From Lyticum sinuosum (GTDB lineage: Bacteria; Pseudomonadota; Alphaproteobacteria; Rickettsiales; Midichloriaceae): a stretch of 64,000 nucleotides of DNA. The stretch is taken from positions 186,001 through 250,000 of the forward strand of contig NZ_JARGYU010000002.1 in the NCBI RefSeq assembly GCF_034471385.1, in the 5' to 3' direction. Of the stretch, positions 38,709 through 47,955 are shown one piece after another (position 1 is the first letter of the stretch; each line of letters starts with the position of its first letter). The position numbers were made by a program, and so were the translations under genes. The notes under the pieces were generated by a model that was given only the letters and a program-made list of their open reading frames with translations, was not told the origin of the DNA and did no database searches.

Positions 38709-41072
38709 TTATTTATTTAAATCTTTATGATATTCATAAGCAATAATCATATTTTTAGAATTTCTACCTAAGATATCACCACAATAAAAACTGCGTATAT
38801 CAGATGATTTTGGCATCATGGAAGGATATTTCTTTTCTTTATCTTCACAATTTTCATCTTTTTTATCAATAGTATCATTATAGAAGTATTTATCTAGATG
38901 ATCTTTAGTTTTTTTTATAAGTATATCCTGTTTTATATCTGTTATATCTGTATTATCATCACTGAAATTATTTTTATCAATTAAATTTATATAATATTTA
39001 TACATTTGTGGCTTTATTAAGATATTATCATTGATTAAATAAAATATTAACTCTTTTCTATTATTCCACTTAATATCAATTGCGAGCTTTTTTGCTATCA
39101 TAAGTGCAATTTCCCACTCTTCTTTAGATTCTTCTGGAGGATTTATTGCTAATGATGTTTTTCTTAATTTTCCTTCTAAATTTAAATAAAAGCTATTTCT
39201 CTCTGTATACGCAGGGCTGGGTAAAATAATATCTGCTCTATTTGCAGAATTATCGCAATGATGACCTATATAAATAACTTTAACATTTGATGGTATAGAT
39301 AATAAATCAATCTCATCAGATCCTAATAGAAATAAAATAGTGGAATTACCTTCTAATGTAGATTCATTAAATATATCTTTATCTATATCTTTATCTTCTT
39401 TATTTTTAATAAATCTCTCGTGATTTTTTATTATTATGTTATTATTACTGCAAAGTTTTTTAAGTAATGTTTTTATGGGAGAAACTTTATCATCATTAAT
39501 TTGATTATTATCAATATTTATGTTTTTAGAACATTGATAAAAACCTAAAAAAAGTCCATTTATCAAGCCTAATGTATTAGGTAAAATATTAATACTATTC
39601 CACTCATTATTAGATAAACCAAAGCGATAAGCAATTAACTCAACAATTATATATATAGTATTATAATTAATACTTTGCATTGCTGATGTTGATAATATAA
39701 TAATTGGTTTTTTAGATTTTCTAATGATATCACATTCTTTGTGATTCCCATCTGCAATTTTTCTTAATACATTAATATCATCACCTAAATAATTCATATT
39801 ATAAGTAGAATTAATATTTTCACCAAAATAACTAATATTTATTTTATTTTCTTGAAAATTCTGAAAAATCCTTGAATTTAATAGAGGAGCATCATAACGC
39901 ATATTTCCACCTATAATTAAAAAATAATCAGCTTCATCGATACTATTAATACCATTAGAAAAAAAATAATTACTATTATTTTGAGGATTAATTAATTCAC
40001 CTCTCTGTCTACATTCATAATTAAAGTTACAATTTAAATTATCTAATAATGTCTTAAAGCTATAAATTGTTTCAAGATCTGTATAATCTCCTGAAATAGC
40101 TGCTATGTTTATATGTTTTTGCAATACATTTTGTGAAAATTTTTCTGATTTTATTTTGCAATTGTTAATTAAATTTACTATCAAATTTAATGCATCTTCC
40201 CAAGAACATGGTACTAGATGATTATCGGAATTACGTATCATAGGTTTAGTAATTCTTTGATAAGATAAAGCATCATATGAGAATCGACTTTTATTAGAAA
40301 TCCATCCTTGATTACAATCATTATCTTCAGATGGTTTTATTTTAACTATTTTATTGTTTTTACTATAAATGTAAATTGCACTACCTAAAGAATCACATAT
40401 ATCAATGGTTTTTATTTTTTTTAATTCCCATGGACGATATGTATATGCTGATGGAGCATCATTAAGAGCACCAACTGGACAAAGATCAATAATATTTCCT
40501 GAAAGTTCAGAATGAACTGATTTTTTTAGAATAGTTGATATTTCAACTTGTTCACCACGATAAAAAACTCCGATTTCTGGGGATCCTGCTATATCATCCA
40601 TAAAACGAACACAACGTAAACAATGAATGCAACGAGTCATATGAGTAGATATAAATGGTCCCATATTTTTATCATTCACAATACGACGCTTATCTTTATA
40701 GTAAGATTTTCCTTTTCCATAAAGAAAAGCTTGATTTTGTAAATCACACTCCCCAGCTTGATCACAAATAGGGCAATCAAGAGGATGATTAATGAGTAAA
40801 AATTCCATTACTCCTTCACGTGCTTTTTTTACTAAATCAGAGTTTGTGGAAATCTTAGTATTATTGCTAATTTTATGTAAACAACTAGGCACAGGCTTTG
40901 ATATTCCGTCTACTTCTACAAGACACATACGACAATTTCCAGCAATTTTAAGATTTTTATGATAACAAAAACGTGGAATCTCAATACCAATTTGATCGCA
41001 TGCTTGAATAATTGTTAGATCATTATCAAATTCATAATTGTTTCCATTTATATTTATAATAATTTTACTCAT
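38709..41072 (-). CDS. nuoG: NADH-quinone oxidoreductase subunit G (complex I)
   Basis: NuoG holds several Fe-S clusters in the NADH-oxidising arm. The 787 residues begin with a [2Fe-2S] ferredoxin domain (RFCYHKN, GNCRMCLVEV, then LHK). The His-Cys3 4Fe-4S ligands follow in HPLDCPICDQAGECDLQ, and the CIHCLRCVRF motif provides another cluster. The molybdopterin-oxidoreductase-like part (SWEDALNLI, RADIILPSPAYTERN) has decayed co-factor features, as in all NuoG. It is longer than the ~680-700 of many alphaproteobacterial NuoG because of Asn/Asp/Lys-rich insertions and a polar C-terminus. nuoE, nuoF and nuoH are not adjacent. Confidence 0.96.
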   Translation of the reverse strand: MSKIIININGNNYEFDNDLTIIQACDQIGIEIPRFCYHKNLKIAGNCRMCLVEVDGISKPVPSCLHKISNNTKISTNSDLVKKAREGVMEFLLINHPLDCPICDQAGECDLQNQAFLYGKGKSYYKDKRRIVNDKNMGPFISTHMTRCIHCLRCVRFMDDIAGSPEIGVFYRGEQVEISTILKKSVHSELSGNIIDLCPVGALNDAPSAYTYRPWELKKIKTIDICDSLGSAIYIYSKNNKIVKIKPSEDNDCNQGWISNKSRFSYDALSYQRITKPMIRNSDNHLVPCSWEDALNLIVNLINNCKIKSEKFSQNVLQKHINIAAISGDYTDLETIYSFKTLLDNLNCNFNYECRQRGELINPQNNSNYFFSNGINSIDEADYFLIIGGNMRYDAPLLNSRIFQNFQENKINISYFGENINSTYNMNYLGDDINVLRKIADGNHKECDIIRKSKKPIIILSTSAMQSINYNTIYIIVELIAYRFGLSNNEWNSINILPNTLGLINGLFLGFYQCSKNINIDNNQINDDKVSPIKTLLKKLCSNNNIIIKNHERFIKNKEDKDIDKDIFNESTLEGNSTILFLLGSDEIDLLSIPSNVKVIYIGHHCDNSANRADIILPSPAYTERNSFYLNLEGKLRKTSLAINPPEESKEEWEIALMIAKKLAIDIKWNNRKELIFYLINDNILIKPQMYKYYINLIDKNNFSDDNTDITDIKQDILIKKTKDHLDKYFYNDTIDKKDENCEDKEKKYPSMMPKSSDIRSFYCGDILGRNSKNMIIAYEYHKDLNK

Positions 41073-41522
41073 AAACTTTATTTTTTACTTAGTTTTGTAA
41101 ATTTTTATATTACAAATAAAACTTTAACTAAATATAAAAAAGCATGCAAGGATTCAGATCTCTATATGTAAATACTGATAAATTGATATGAGAATTTTTA
41201 TTTGAAGAACAAAAAAATTCTTAACTACTAAAATATTTTAGCATTTATAAAATCATATTTATTGATGATTATCAATTATTTATTATTTTTTTATAAAAAT
41301 TATTGATATTAATGGTAATTTTATTTTTTATTGTATAAATTAATTTATTATTTTAAATTAATAAAATTAATCTAAATTTGAAATTAGCAATATTTTTTAT
41401 CGTCAAATCAAATATAGCTAGACACAATAACAAATCTTGTACATAATGAATATATAGCGAATAAATATAAAATATACAATATTTTATAAGTTAATATCTA
41501 AAAAATGTGTATCAAAAATTAA
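41073..41522. other. Non-coding stretch upstream of nuoG
   Basis: About 450 AT-rich bases between the nuoG start and an open frame that begins after a stop at 41520-41522. I see no RNA gene, repeat or recognisable protein remnant in any frame. Confidence 0.5.
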
Positions 41523-41753
41523 TATTTTGTAATTAAAATTCTAATAATAAATATATCTTTAATAGTAAAATCAATCGGAAGCTATAGAATAATTAGTAGT
41601 CTTATAATATCTATAGTAGGAAGTACAATAGTATGTTCAGTAGGTTTACTTTGTATGTTAGCTTTAAAAGCAATAAAAAATTGTATATATAATTCTTTTT
41701 ATGAAAAAGATGAGAAAGAAAATAAGGAATTTCATAAAAATTGGAAAAAGTAG
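41523..41753 (+). other. Open stretch without a canonical upstream start; possible small membrane protein or gene remnant
   Basis: A plus-strand frame is open from after a stop at 41520-41522 to a stop at 41751-41753. It has a protein-like ending: a hydrophobic segment (ISIVGSTIVCSVGLLCMLALK) followed by a charged tail with KDEKENKEFHKNWKK. The only ATG falls inside the hydrophobic segment (near 41659), and no GTG or TTG precedes it. A membrane helix followed by a charged cytoplasmic tail suggests coding origin. The lack of a start suggests a 5'-truncated remnant or an unusual ATT/ATA start. No family is recognised. Confidence 0.3.
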
Positions 41754-41801
41754 CATATTTAATATATTAAAAAGTTATATAGTTAATAATTATCAAATTA
41801 T

Positions 41802-43766
41802 TTATTGAATAGTGATTACCTTTATTAATCTAGTCAATGTTTCTATTTCTAATGTTATTTTGATATTATTGGATTTTTCTTCATATTCTATTTTATTTTG
41901 AGAAGATTCTATCATTAAAGCTGGTTTTAAAATATTAGATATAAAATTCCATAAATATTCTGATGTTTTTTCCCCTAATTTTGATTTTATTTGTAATTCT
42001 TCTTTATTTTGAATCTCTACAAGAGATTTTATATTATGAAACTTATCAGATAATATTGATGCAATACCATATCCTATATTTGGAATCCCCATTGCATATA
42101 TAAAATTAGCAAATGATACGATTCTAGCTTTTTTTATTGAGTCTATTAAATCATTAACAGATTTATCTCCCCAACCATCTTGATTTTTAATTTTATTAAT
42201 TAAATCTAATTTATCTGGTATTTCCATTATATCTGCACAATTTTCTATTATATTTAGCTGATATAGTTGTTTAATCTGCTTTTTTCCTAGTCCAATAATA
42301 TTAAAACATGAACGCCCTGAAAAATGTATCATTTTTTCAATAATTTGAGCTGGACATGCATAGTTATCACAATATAAATATGGAGATTTAAATATGGCTT
42401 TATTGTGACATTCTGGACATTTTATATCTGTTAATTCTAATATTGGATTATTATTAGTTACTTGATTATCAAATATAACCCTAGTTATTTTGGGAATAAC
42501 ATCCCCTGCTCTTTTAATTTCTACTTTGCAATTTAGATATAATTTTAATCTATTGATTTCATCAATATTATGAAGGCTAACTCTACTAACAGTTACGCCA
42601 TTAATTAAAATAGGCTTTAGTTCAGCAACTGGTGTTAAAATACCATTTCTACTAACTTGAAATACTATATTAATAAGCTCAGTTAAAGCAGTTTCTGCAG
42701 TAAATTTATGAGCTATTGCCCATCTTGGAGAATGATTTGTTGATCCAAGAAATTTTCCTACTTTTATTTCATTTATCTTATAAACTACTCCATCTATATC
42801 ATAATCTAAGAATGGTCTTTCTTCTTCTATTTTTTGATGATATTTCATCATATCTGAAAAGTCTTTTGCAATATAATAAGGCACCGTGGTAAATCCAAGG
42901 TTATTGGCAAATAATAAAGAATCAGAATGATTTACTAATTTATCTTTTAAACTATTTTCTATCGTATCAATATTAATATCATACAAAACATTATCTTGTT
43001 TTTTATTGTTAAAGTTTACAATATTGACCTGATCTTCCTCTAAAATAAATAAATCCCATATCATATATTTCAACCTTCTTTCAGCAATTTGAGATGTATT
43101 AAGATGTCTTAAGGATCCAGAAGCTGCATTCCGTGGACTTACAAATTGCTGCTCATTTGATGATTTTCTATTTTCATTTAGAGAAATAAAATCTTTTTTA
43201 TCTATATAAATTTCACCTCTTACTTCAATTAAATCAGAACAATTAATATTACGTGGTAAATTATTTACATAATATAGAGATTGTGTTATATCTTCCCCGT
43301 GTTTTCCATCACCTCTGGTTAATCCTGCAATTAAATTACCTTTATAATATATGGCTGCAAAAGAAACACCATCAATTTTCGGCTCACAAATATAATTACA
43401 AGATAAATTACTTTTTTCAGTATATTTTTCAATTCTTTTAACAAATCTTTTTACTTCATCTTCATTAAAAGCATTTGCTAAAGATAGCATAGGAGAAGTA
43501 TGACGAATACGATTAAATCTATTACTAGGTGGATATCCTATGTCAATATCAGCTAATTTCATATCACCAAATTGCTTTGCTAACATCTCTAGTTCACGCC
43601 TCATACTATCATATTCAAGATCTGTTATTATTGGTTTATTTTTTGAATAATAATAACGATTGTGTTTTATAATTTCTTGACGTAGAGATTGAATTTTTTC
43701 TATTAAATTTTTCTTATTAAACATAAATTTCTGAGTTTTTTTTAAATTAAAAATTAAATTCATCAT
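41802..43766 (-). CDS. ligA: NAD-dependent DNA ligase LigA lacking most of the BRCT domain
   Basis: LigA seals nicks in replication and repair. Visible domains in order are the NAD-binding Ia domain (HNRYYYSKNKPIITDLEYD), the adenylation domain with the nucleophile Lys in CEPKIDGVSF, the OB fold (VSRNGILTPVAELKPI), the zinc finger with four Cys (CPECHNKAI...YCDNYACPAQ), and the helix-hairpin-helix domain (FIYAMGIPNIGYGIASIL). The C-terminal BRCT domain is missing beyond its first strand: the sequence ends ITLEIETLTRLIKVITIQ where about 65 more residues are expected. The real start may be the ATG at 43724, since the first 14 residues precede the normal N-terminus. A low-complexity insertion lies at about 245-285. 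Confidence 0.93.
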   Translation of the reverse strand: MMNLIFNLKKTQKFMFNKKNLIEKIQSLRQEIIKHNRYYYSKNKPIITDLEYDSMRRELEMLAKQFGDMKLADIDIGYPPSNRFNRIRHTSPMLSLANAFNEDEVKRFVKRIEKYTEKSNLSCNYICEPKIDGVSFAAIYYKGNLIAGLTRGDGKHGEDITQSLYYVNNLPRNINCSDLIEVRGEIYIDKKDFISLNENRKSSNEQQFVSPRNAASGSLRHLNTSQIAERRLKYMIWDLFILEEDQVNIVNFNNKKQDNVLYDINIDTIENSLKDKLVNHSDSLLFANNLGFTTVPYYIAKDFSDMMKYHQKIEEERPFLDYDIDGVVYKINEIKVGKFLGSTNHSPRWAIAHKFTAETALTELINIVFQVSRNGILTPVAELKPILINGVTVSRVSLHNIDEINRLKLYLNCKVEIKRAGDVIPKITRVIFDNQVTNNNPILELTDIKCPECHNKAIFKSPYLYCDNYACPAQIIEKMIHFSGRSCFNIIGLGKKQIKQLYQLNIIENCADIMEIPDKLDLINKIKNQDGWGDKSVNDLIDSIKKARIVSFANFIYAMGIPNIGYGIASILSDKFHNIKSLVEIQNKEELQIKSKLGEKTSEYLWNFISNILKPALMIESSQNKIEYEEKSNNIKITLEIETLTRLIKVITIQ

Positions 43767-43866
43767 ATATTATATTGAAATAATATAAAGTATCTATTAA
43801 ATTTTAAAATTTAATTTATTTGCTAAATAATACTATTTTGATATATAAATTTAAGTAAATATAAAT

Positions 43867-45804
43867 CTAAGTAATTTTTTCCGCTAAATAATCAACTATT
43901 CTTTGCATATTCATACTCCTAGATCCTTTAACTAAAATTAAATCATTTTCTTTAACTTCTTTTTTTAAGAAATCAAATAATTCATTTATTTTACTAAAAG
44001 ATTGAATAAAAATTTTTTTATTATTTTTATTATGAATATATTTTCCATTTTCTATATCATCTCCAAATAAATATGTAGCAGAATTTAGATATTCTTTTCC
44101 AAAAGTACAAATTATATTTATTCCAGAATCGCAACATATATTTATAATATCAATATGCATTTGATGAGAGTAAGATCCTAATTCTAACATATCTCCAAGA
44201 ATAACTATGAGACGCATCTCATATGATATTATATTTTTATATAAAATCATTGAATTTATTGCTTTTTCAACTGATCCTGGATTGGCATTATAAGTATCAT
44301 CAATTATGAATGTATTCTCTATTTTACCATTAACTATTCCACCTCTACCTAAAGATGGTATAAAATCTTTAATGTAATCTGAAGATTGCTGAATTATATT
44401 AATTAATTGGTTATCATCATAATTTATTAATAATACTGCGTATAATGAGCATAAACAAGCTATAGAATTTATAATTGTTTGTTCAGTTGGAATTTTTATT
44501 TTATAAAAGAATTTATGTTTTGATTTTATTTTTTCAATATTATTTTGAGATATAAAATTTTTATTTATATAAAAAAATTCTAATTTAATAGAATAATATA
44601 TGTTATCATTGTTATTTTGTATTTTTGCGTTACAAAAAATATAAGTAGGTCTATTTTTGTTATTAAATTTAGTAATCAAATAATCTTTTAATTCTTGATT
44701 AAGAATTACATTAATTCCATAAATAATAATAATTTTTGCATTTTTTTCTGCAGTGTTAATAAGAGATAAACTTCCAGTAGTATCATATGGAATTATAGCT
44801 ATACCATTATTTAGCCCTAAAAATATTTCAGATTTTGCTTCTATTATATCTTGAATACTTGAAAAACAACCAATATGAGCAGGGTAAATATTAGTTATAG
44901 TAGTAACATCTGGTTGAGCAATTTCTGTCATATTAGCTATCTCTCCTTTTCTATTCATACCCATTTCTAGAACAGCATAGTCATTTTCTGGATGCATATT
45001 ACTAAGCATCAGTGGAAGACCTATAGTATTATTAAAATTTCTATAAGAAGAGAAAACTTTAAATAATGATTTAAAAGATGAATCTTTTTCAGAATTTGTA
45101 AAATAATTCTTATAAAAATTTATTTTATTATTATAATCTATATTATCAGATCTAAAATCTTTTATATTGTTATTAAATTTATCACTATGAATTGATGTAT
45201 TATTTATGCTTTCTATTTTAGAAATACATGAAGATATCATGTCTTTTAATGTAGTTTTACCACAACTACCAGTTACAGAAACTATTTTTCCTTTAAATCT
45301 TTTTCTATTATAAATTGCTAAATTTTCAATAATCTTATATGGATTATCTACTATAATTATTCTTTCTGATTTAAATCTTTTTGCATCAGAATTAATGAAA
45401 CATAATGAAGCACCTAATTCTAAAGCTTGTTCTGCAAAATCCCCACCGTTGAAATTAGGACCTGGAAGACCCACAAATATAGGGCCATAGCAAGAATTAT
45501 TAATTGTTTTAATGTTTTTATTTAAAGATTTTATATCATCTGTATAATAATTAAGTAATTTATTCAAATCATACTTAAATACTAATCTGCTATCTATTAT
45601 TACATTGTGAGAAAAACAAATAGTTTCAATTTTATATCCTGTTGCCTCTTCTATATTAAAAGAATTCCATAGAATAGTTTTATAAAGATAGTTATATTCT
45701 TTTAAATATAAATTATTGTTATTTATATGATTTTTGTAATCACTATCTGTAATTTTCATATTTTTTATTAAAGTTAAGTTAAATTTTTCTATTATAAAAA
45801 TCAA
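43867..45804 (-). CDS. murF: UDP-N-acetylmuramoyl-tripeptide--D-alanyl-D-alanine ligase MurF
   Basis: Adds D-Ala-D-Ala to the peptidoglycan precursor in the cytoplasm. The N-terminal domain (LWNSFNIEEATG; VIDSRLVF; GPIFVGLPGPNFNGGDFA) is typical. The ATP loop VSVTGSCGKTTLKD is at about residue 170, the FEMG-like AVLEMGMNRKGEIANMTEI follows, and IDDTYNANPGSVEKAIN marks the C-terminal half. At 645 residues it is far longer than the usual ~450. Asn/Lys/Ser-rich insertions lie after the ATP loop (about 190-245) and in the central domain (about 375-425). Translation may begin at the ATG at 45759 (MKITDSDY). murE, mraY and the dcw cluster are absent. Confidence 0.93.
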   Translation of the reverse strand: MIFIIEKFNLTLIKNMKITDSDYKNHINNNNLYLKEYNYLYKTILWNSFNIEEATGYKIETICFSHNVIIDSRLVFKYDLNKLLNYYTDDIKSLNKNIKTINNSCYGPIFVGLPGPNFNGGDFAEQALELGASLCFINSDAKRFKSERIIIVDNPYKIIENLAIYNRKRFKGKIVSVTGSCGKTTLKDMISSCISKIESINNTSIHSDKFNNNIKDFRSDNIDYNNKINFYKNYFTNSEKDSSFKSLFKVFSSYRNFNNTIGLPLMLSNMHPENDYAVLEMGMNRKGEIANMTEIAQPDVTTITNIYPAHIGCFSSIQDIIEAKSEIFLGLNNGIAIIPYDTTGSLSLINTAEKNAKIIIIYGINVILNQELKDYLITKFNNKNRPTYIFCNAKIQNNNDNIYYSIKLEFFYINKNFISQNNIEKIKSKHKFFYKIKIPTEQTIINSIACLCSLYAVLLINYDDNQLINIIQQSSDYIKDFIPSLGRGGIVNGKIENTFIIDDTYNANPGSVEKAINSMILYKNIISYEMRLIVILGDMLELGSYSHQMHIDIINICCDSGINIICTFGKEYLNSATYLFGDDIENGKYIHNKNNKKIFIQSFSKINELFDFLKKEVKENDLILVKGSRSMNMQRIVDYLAEKIT

Positions 45805-45846
45805 ATTATAAAAATTTAACTATAAACCTACACTATAAAAGCATAT

Positions 45847-45862
45847 ATCACAAATTTGTGAT
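45847..45862. promoter_or_regulatory. Perfect 16-bp palindrome between divergent murF and polyprenyl synthase genes
   Basis: ATCACAAATTTGTGAT reads identically on both strands. It lies 43 bases upstream of the murF start and about 180 bases upstream of the plus-strand polyprenyl synthase. Its mixed composition stands out from the pure A/T background. A dimeric repressor operator in the divergent promoter region is plausible. No regulator can be assigned. Confidence 0.45.
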
Positions 45863-46040
45863 TTGTAATATTTTGGTTAATTTACTAGTATTAAAGAAAG
45901 TTTTTATAAAAAAAAATATAAATATTAATAAACTACAAATCAGAAAGAAATCATATTCAAGTATAAAAATATCTCATTTATTATATAAATATAACTTATA
46001 ATAAAAATTACCTAAAATTATAAATTTAATCATATTAAAA

Positions 46041-47156
46041 ATGCAATCTCTCAAAAAAATTAAAGATTTTTTAAAAAAAGAATTAAAAGTAGTACATTTT
46101 CTTATATCAGAAAGTATAAAATCGTCTGATTCCTCATATTTAAAAGATATTGCTAAACATATATCTATATCTGGAGGGAAAAATATGAGATTAACTATGA
46201 CTTTATTTATTTTTAGAAGCTATAATCCTAAATTTATACCATACGATTGCGATAATATTGATTTTGTTAATCAAAATAATAATCATTTAAATAAATATTA
46301 TCATATATATTATCTTGCAGCATCAATCGAAATATTACATATAGCAACTTTACTTCATGATGATGTTATAGATAATAGCAATTACCGAAGACATAAGATT
46401 ACCGCACATAAAATATGGGGAAATAAGCAAGCAATATTAGTTGGAGACTTTTTGTTTAGTCAATCATTTAAATTTTTAGTAAAAACTGGATCAATCTTTG
46501 TTCTTGAATCTATAGCTCAAGCAAGTGCTTATATTGCAACAGCAGAAATTAAACAAATAAATAATATCATAAAACCTGAAGATAATAATAAAGAAATAAT
46601 TTATGAAAAAATAGATAAATTCTCTATTGAAACATATATTGAAATTATTAAAGGAAAAACTGCAGAACTTTTTGCTTCATCATGTGAAACAGCTGCAGTT
46701 TTATCCAAAAATAAAAAAGATGCTTCCATATGGAGAGAATTCGGATTAAATTTTGGATTAACCTTTCAAATAATAGATGATTTAATTGATTATACCGTTA
46801 ATAAAGAAATATTAGGAAAAGATGCTATGTTAGATATCAAAGAAGGAAAAATAACTATTCCAATTATTATTTTATGGAATAATGCTGATTATGCTGATCG
46901 AATCACTATAATCAGTATTTTTAACAATATTCATAAAGAAAATTACTATGATCAGACAATTATTACAATTATATCAGATATGTTTAATAAATATAATATA
47001 ATAAATTTAACACTTTCTTATGCCCAGACATATGCAGGGGTAGCTATTTCTGCTCTTGATAGAATTAAAAGAAAATATCCTCTTAATCATCATTTAAATT
47101 TTAACATTAACATATTAAAAGACCTGTTAATTGAAATTTTACAAAGAAAAAATTAA
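46041..47156 (+). CDS. Polyprenyl diphosphate synthase (octaprenyl-type trans-prenyltransferase)
   Basis: A trans-prenyltransferase of 371 residues. The first Asp-rich motif is in LLHDDVIDNSNYRR (about residue 107), with the following GNKQAILVGDFLFSQSF. The second is in FQIIDDLIDYT (about 245), followed by GKDAMLDIKEGKITIPII. Such enzymes make the side chain of ubiquinone, and the alphaproteobacterial versions are usually annotated as IspB. The chain length cannot be fixed from what I see, although small residues before the first motif favour long chains. Asn-rich insertions lie at about 75-88 and 175-190. It fits with the presence of a quinone-reducing complex I. Confidence 0.9.
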   Translation: MQSLKKIKDFLKKELKVVHFLISESIKSSDSSYLKDIAKHISISGGKNMRLTMTLFIFRSYNPKFIPYDCDNIDFVNQNNNHLNKYYHIYYLAASIEILHIATLLHDDVIDNSNYRRHKITAHKIWGNKQAILVGDFLFSQSFKFLVKTGSIFVLESIAQASAYIATAEIKQINNIIKPEDNNKEIIYEKIDKFSIETYIEIIKGKTAELFASSCETAAVLSKNKKDASIWREFGLNFGLTFQIIDDLIDYTVNKEILGKDAMLDIKEGKITIPIIILWNNADYADRITIISIFNNIHKENYYDQTIITIISDMFNKYNIINLTLSYAQTYAGVAISALDRIKRKYPLNHHLNFNINILKDLLIEILQRKN

Positions 47157-47445
47157 TTAATATATTTTTATTAAAAAATTCGATTATTATGCAATTTTCT
47201 ATTAATATTAATATTTTTTAGTATAAAATATTAATTATTAACATATAAAAATATATGGTTATCTTCTTTATATTATAATTTTATTAACTATTTTATAATA
47301 ATTTGATTTGCAAATTATTACTTTTTATAAGAAAATTTTTAAAGACACGTTTTTTATTATTGAAATATTTATTTAATATAGCACTATATAAACTGCGTGT
47401 TTAAGTACATTATATAATAATAAATCAAAATTTTTTAATCTTTAT

Positions 47446-47724
47446 ATGAGCATAAAGAGAGTTGCAGAAATTCTTTCAAAAAAAAAGAAAATTAATTTAA
47501 AACAAGCTAGAGATGATATAGAATTATTTATATCTTCTCTTATTCAAGCTCTTTCTGAGACTAATAAAGTTTCTTTTAGAAGTTTAGGAATGTTTAAGAA
47601 AGTAAAAACATCACCTAAAACTATGCGCTTGCCAGGATTGGAAAGAGTTATTGAAGTTCCAGCCGGAATTAAAATTTCATTTAAAGCAGTTCCATCTGTT
47701 ATTAAAAAAATCAAAGGAGAATAA
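47446..47724 (+). CDS. HU/IHF family DNA-binding protein, diverged
   Basis: The 92-residue protein has the HU/IHF fold signature: an N-terminal helical pair, then VSFRSLGMFKKVKTSPKTM leading into the two beta arms, and a C-terminal helix (AVPSVIKKIKGE). The usual arm motif G-R-N-P-K-T-G is not present. Instead the arm tip has RLPGLERVIEVPAG, with a Pro and Gly at the place where the intercalating Pro lies in IHF/HU. It therefore may bind or bend DNA differently. I cannot say HU, IhfA or IhfB. A single gene, about 290 bases after the polyprenyl synthase. Confidence 0.85.
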   Translation: MSIKRVAEILSKKKKINLKQARDDIELFISSLIQALSETNKVSFRSLGMFKKVKTSPKTMRLPGLERVIEVPAGIKISFKAVPSVIKKIKGE

Positions 47725-47955
47725 AATATTAAAATAAATAGCATATTATAAAATATCGCTATTTATTCATTCTAATTTTAGAAAATGTTTAATAAAAATA
47801 TGGAGTTGTTATTATACTGGTATTTTTGAGATTTTGATATCTTACAATACATCTATTTTATGAATCAAATTTGATAAAGTACTTGTTTTATAAACTCAAA
47901 ATATGATATGATTTCATATTACTTTTATAATAACTAATTAAACAAATGATTCTCT

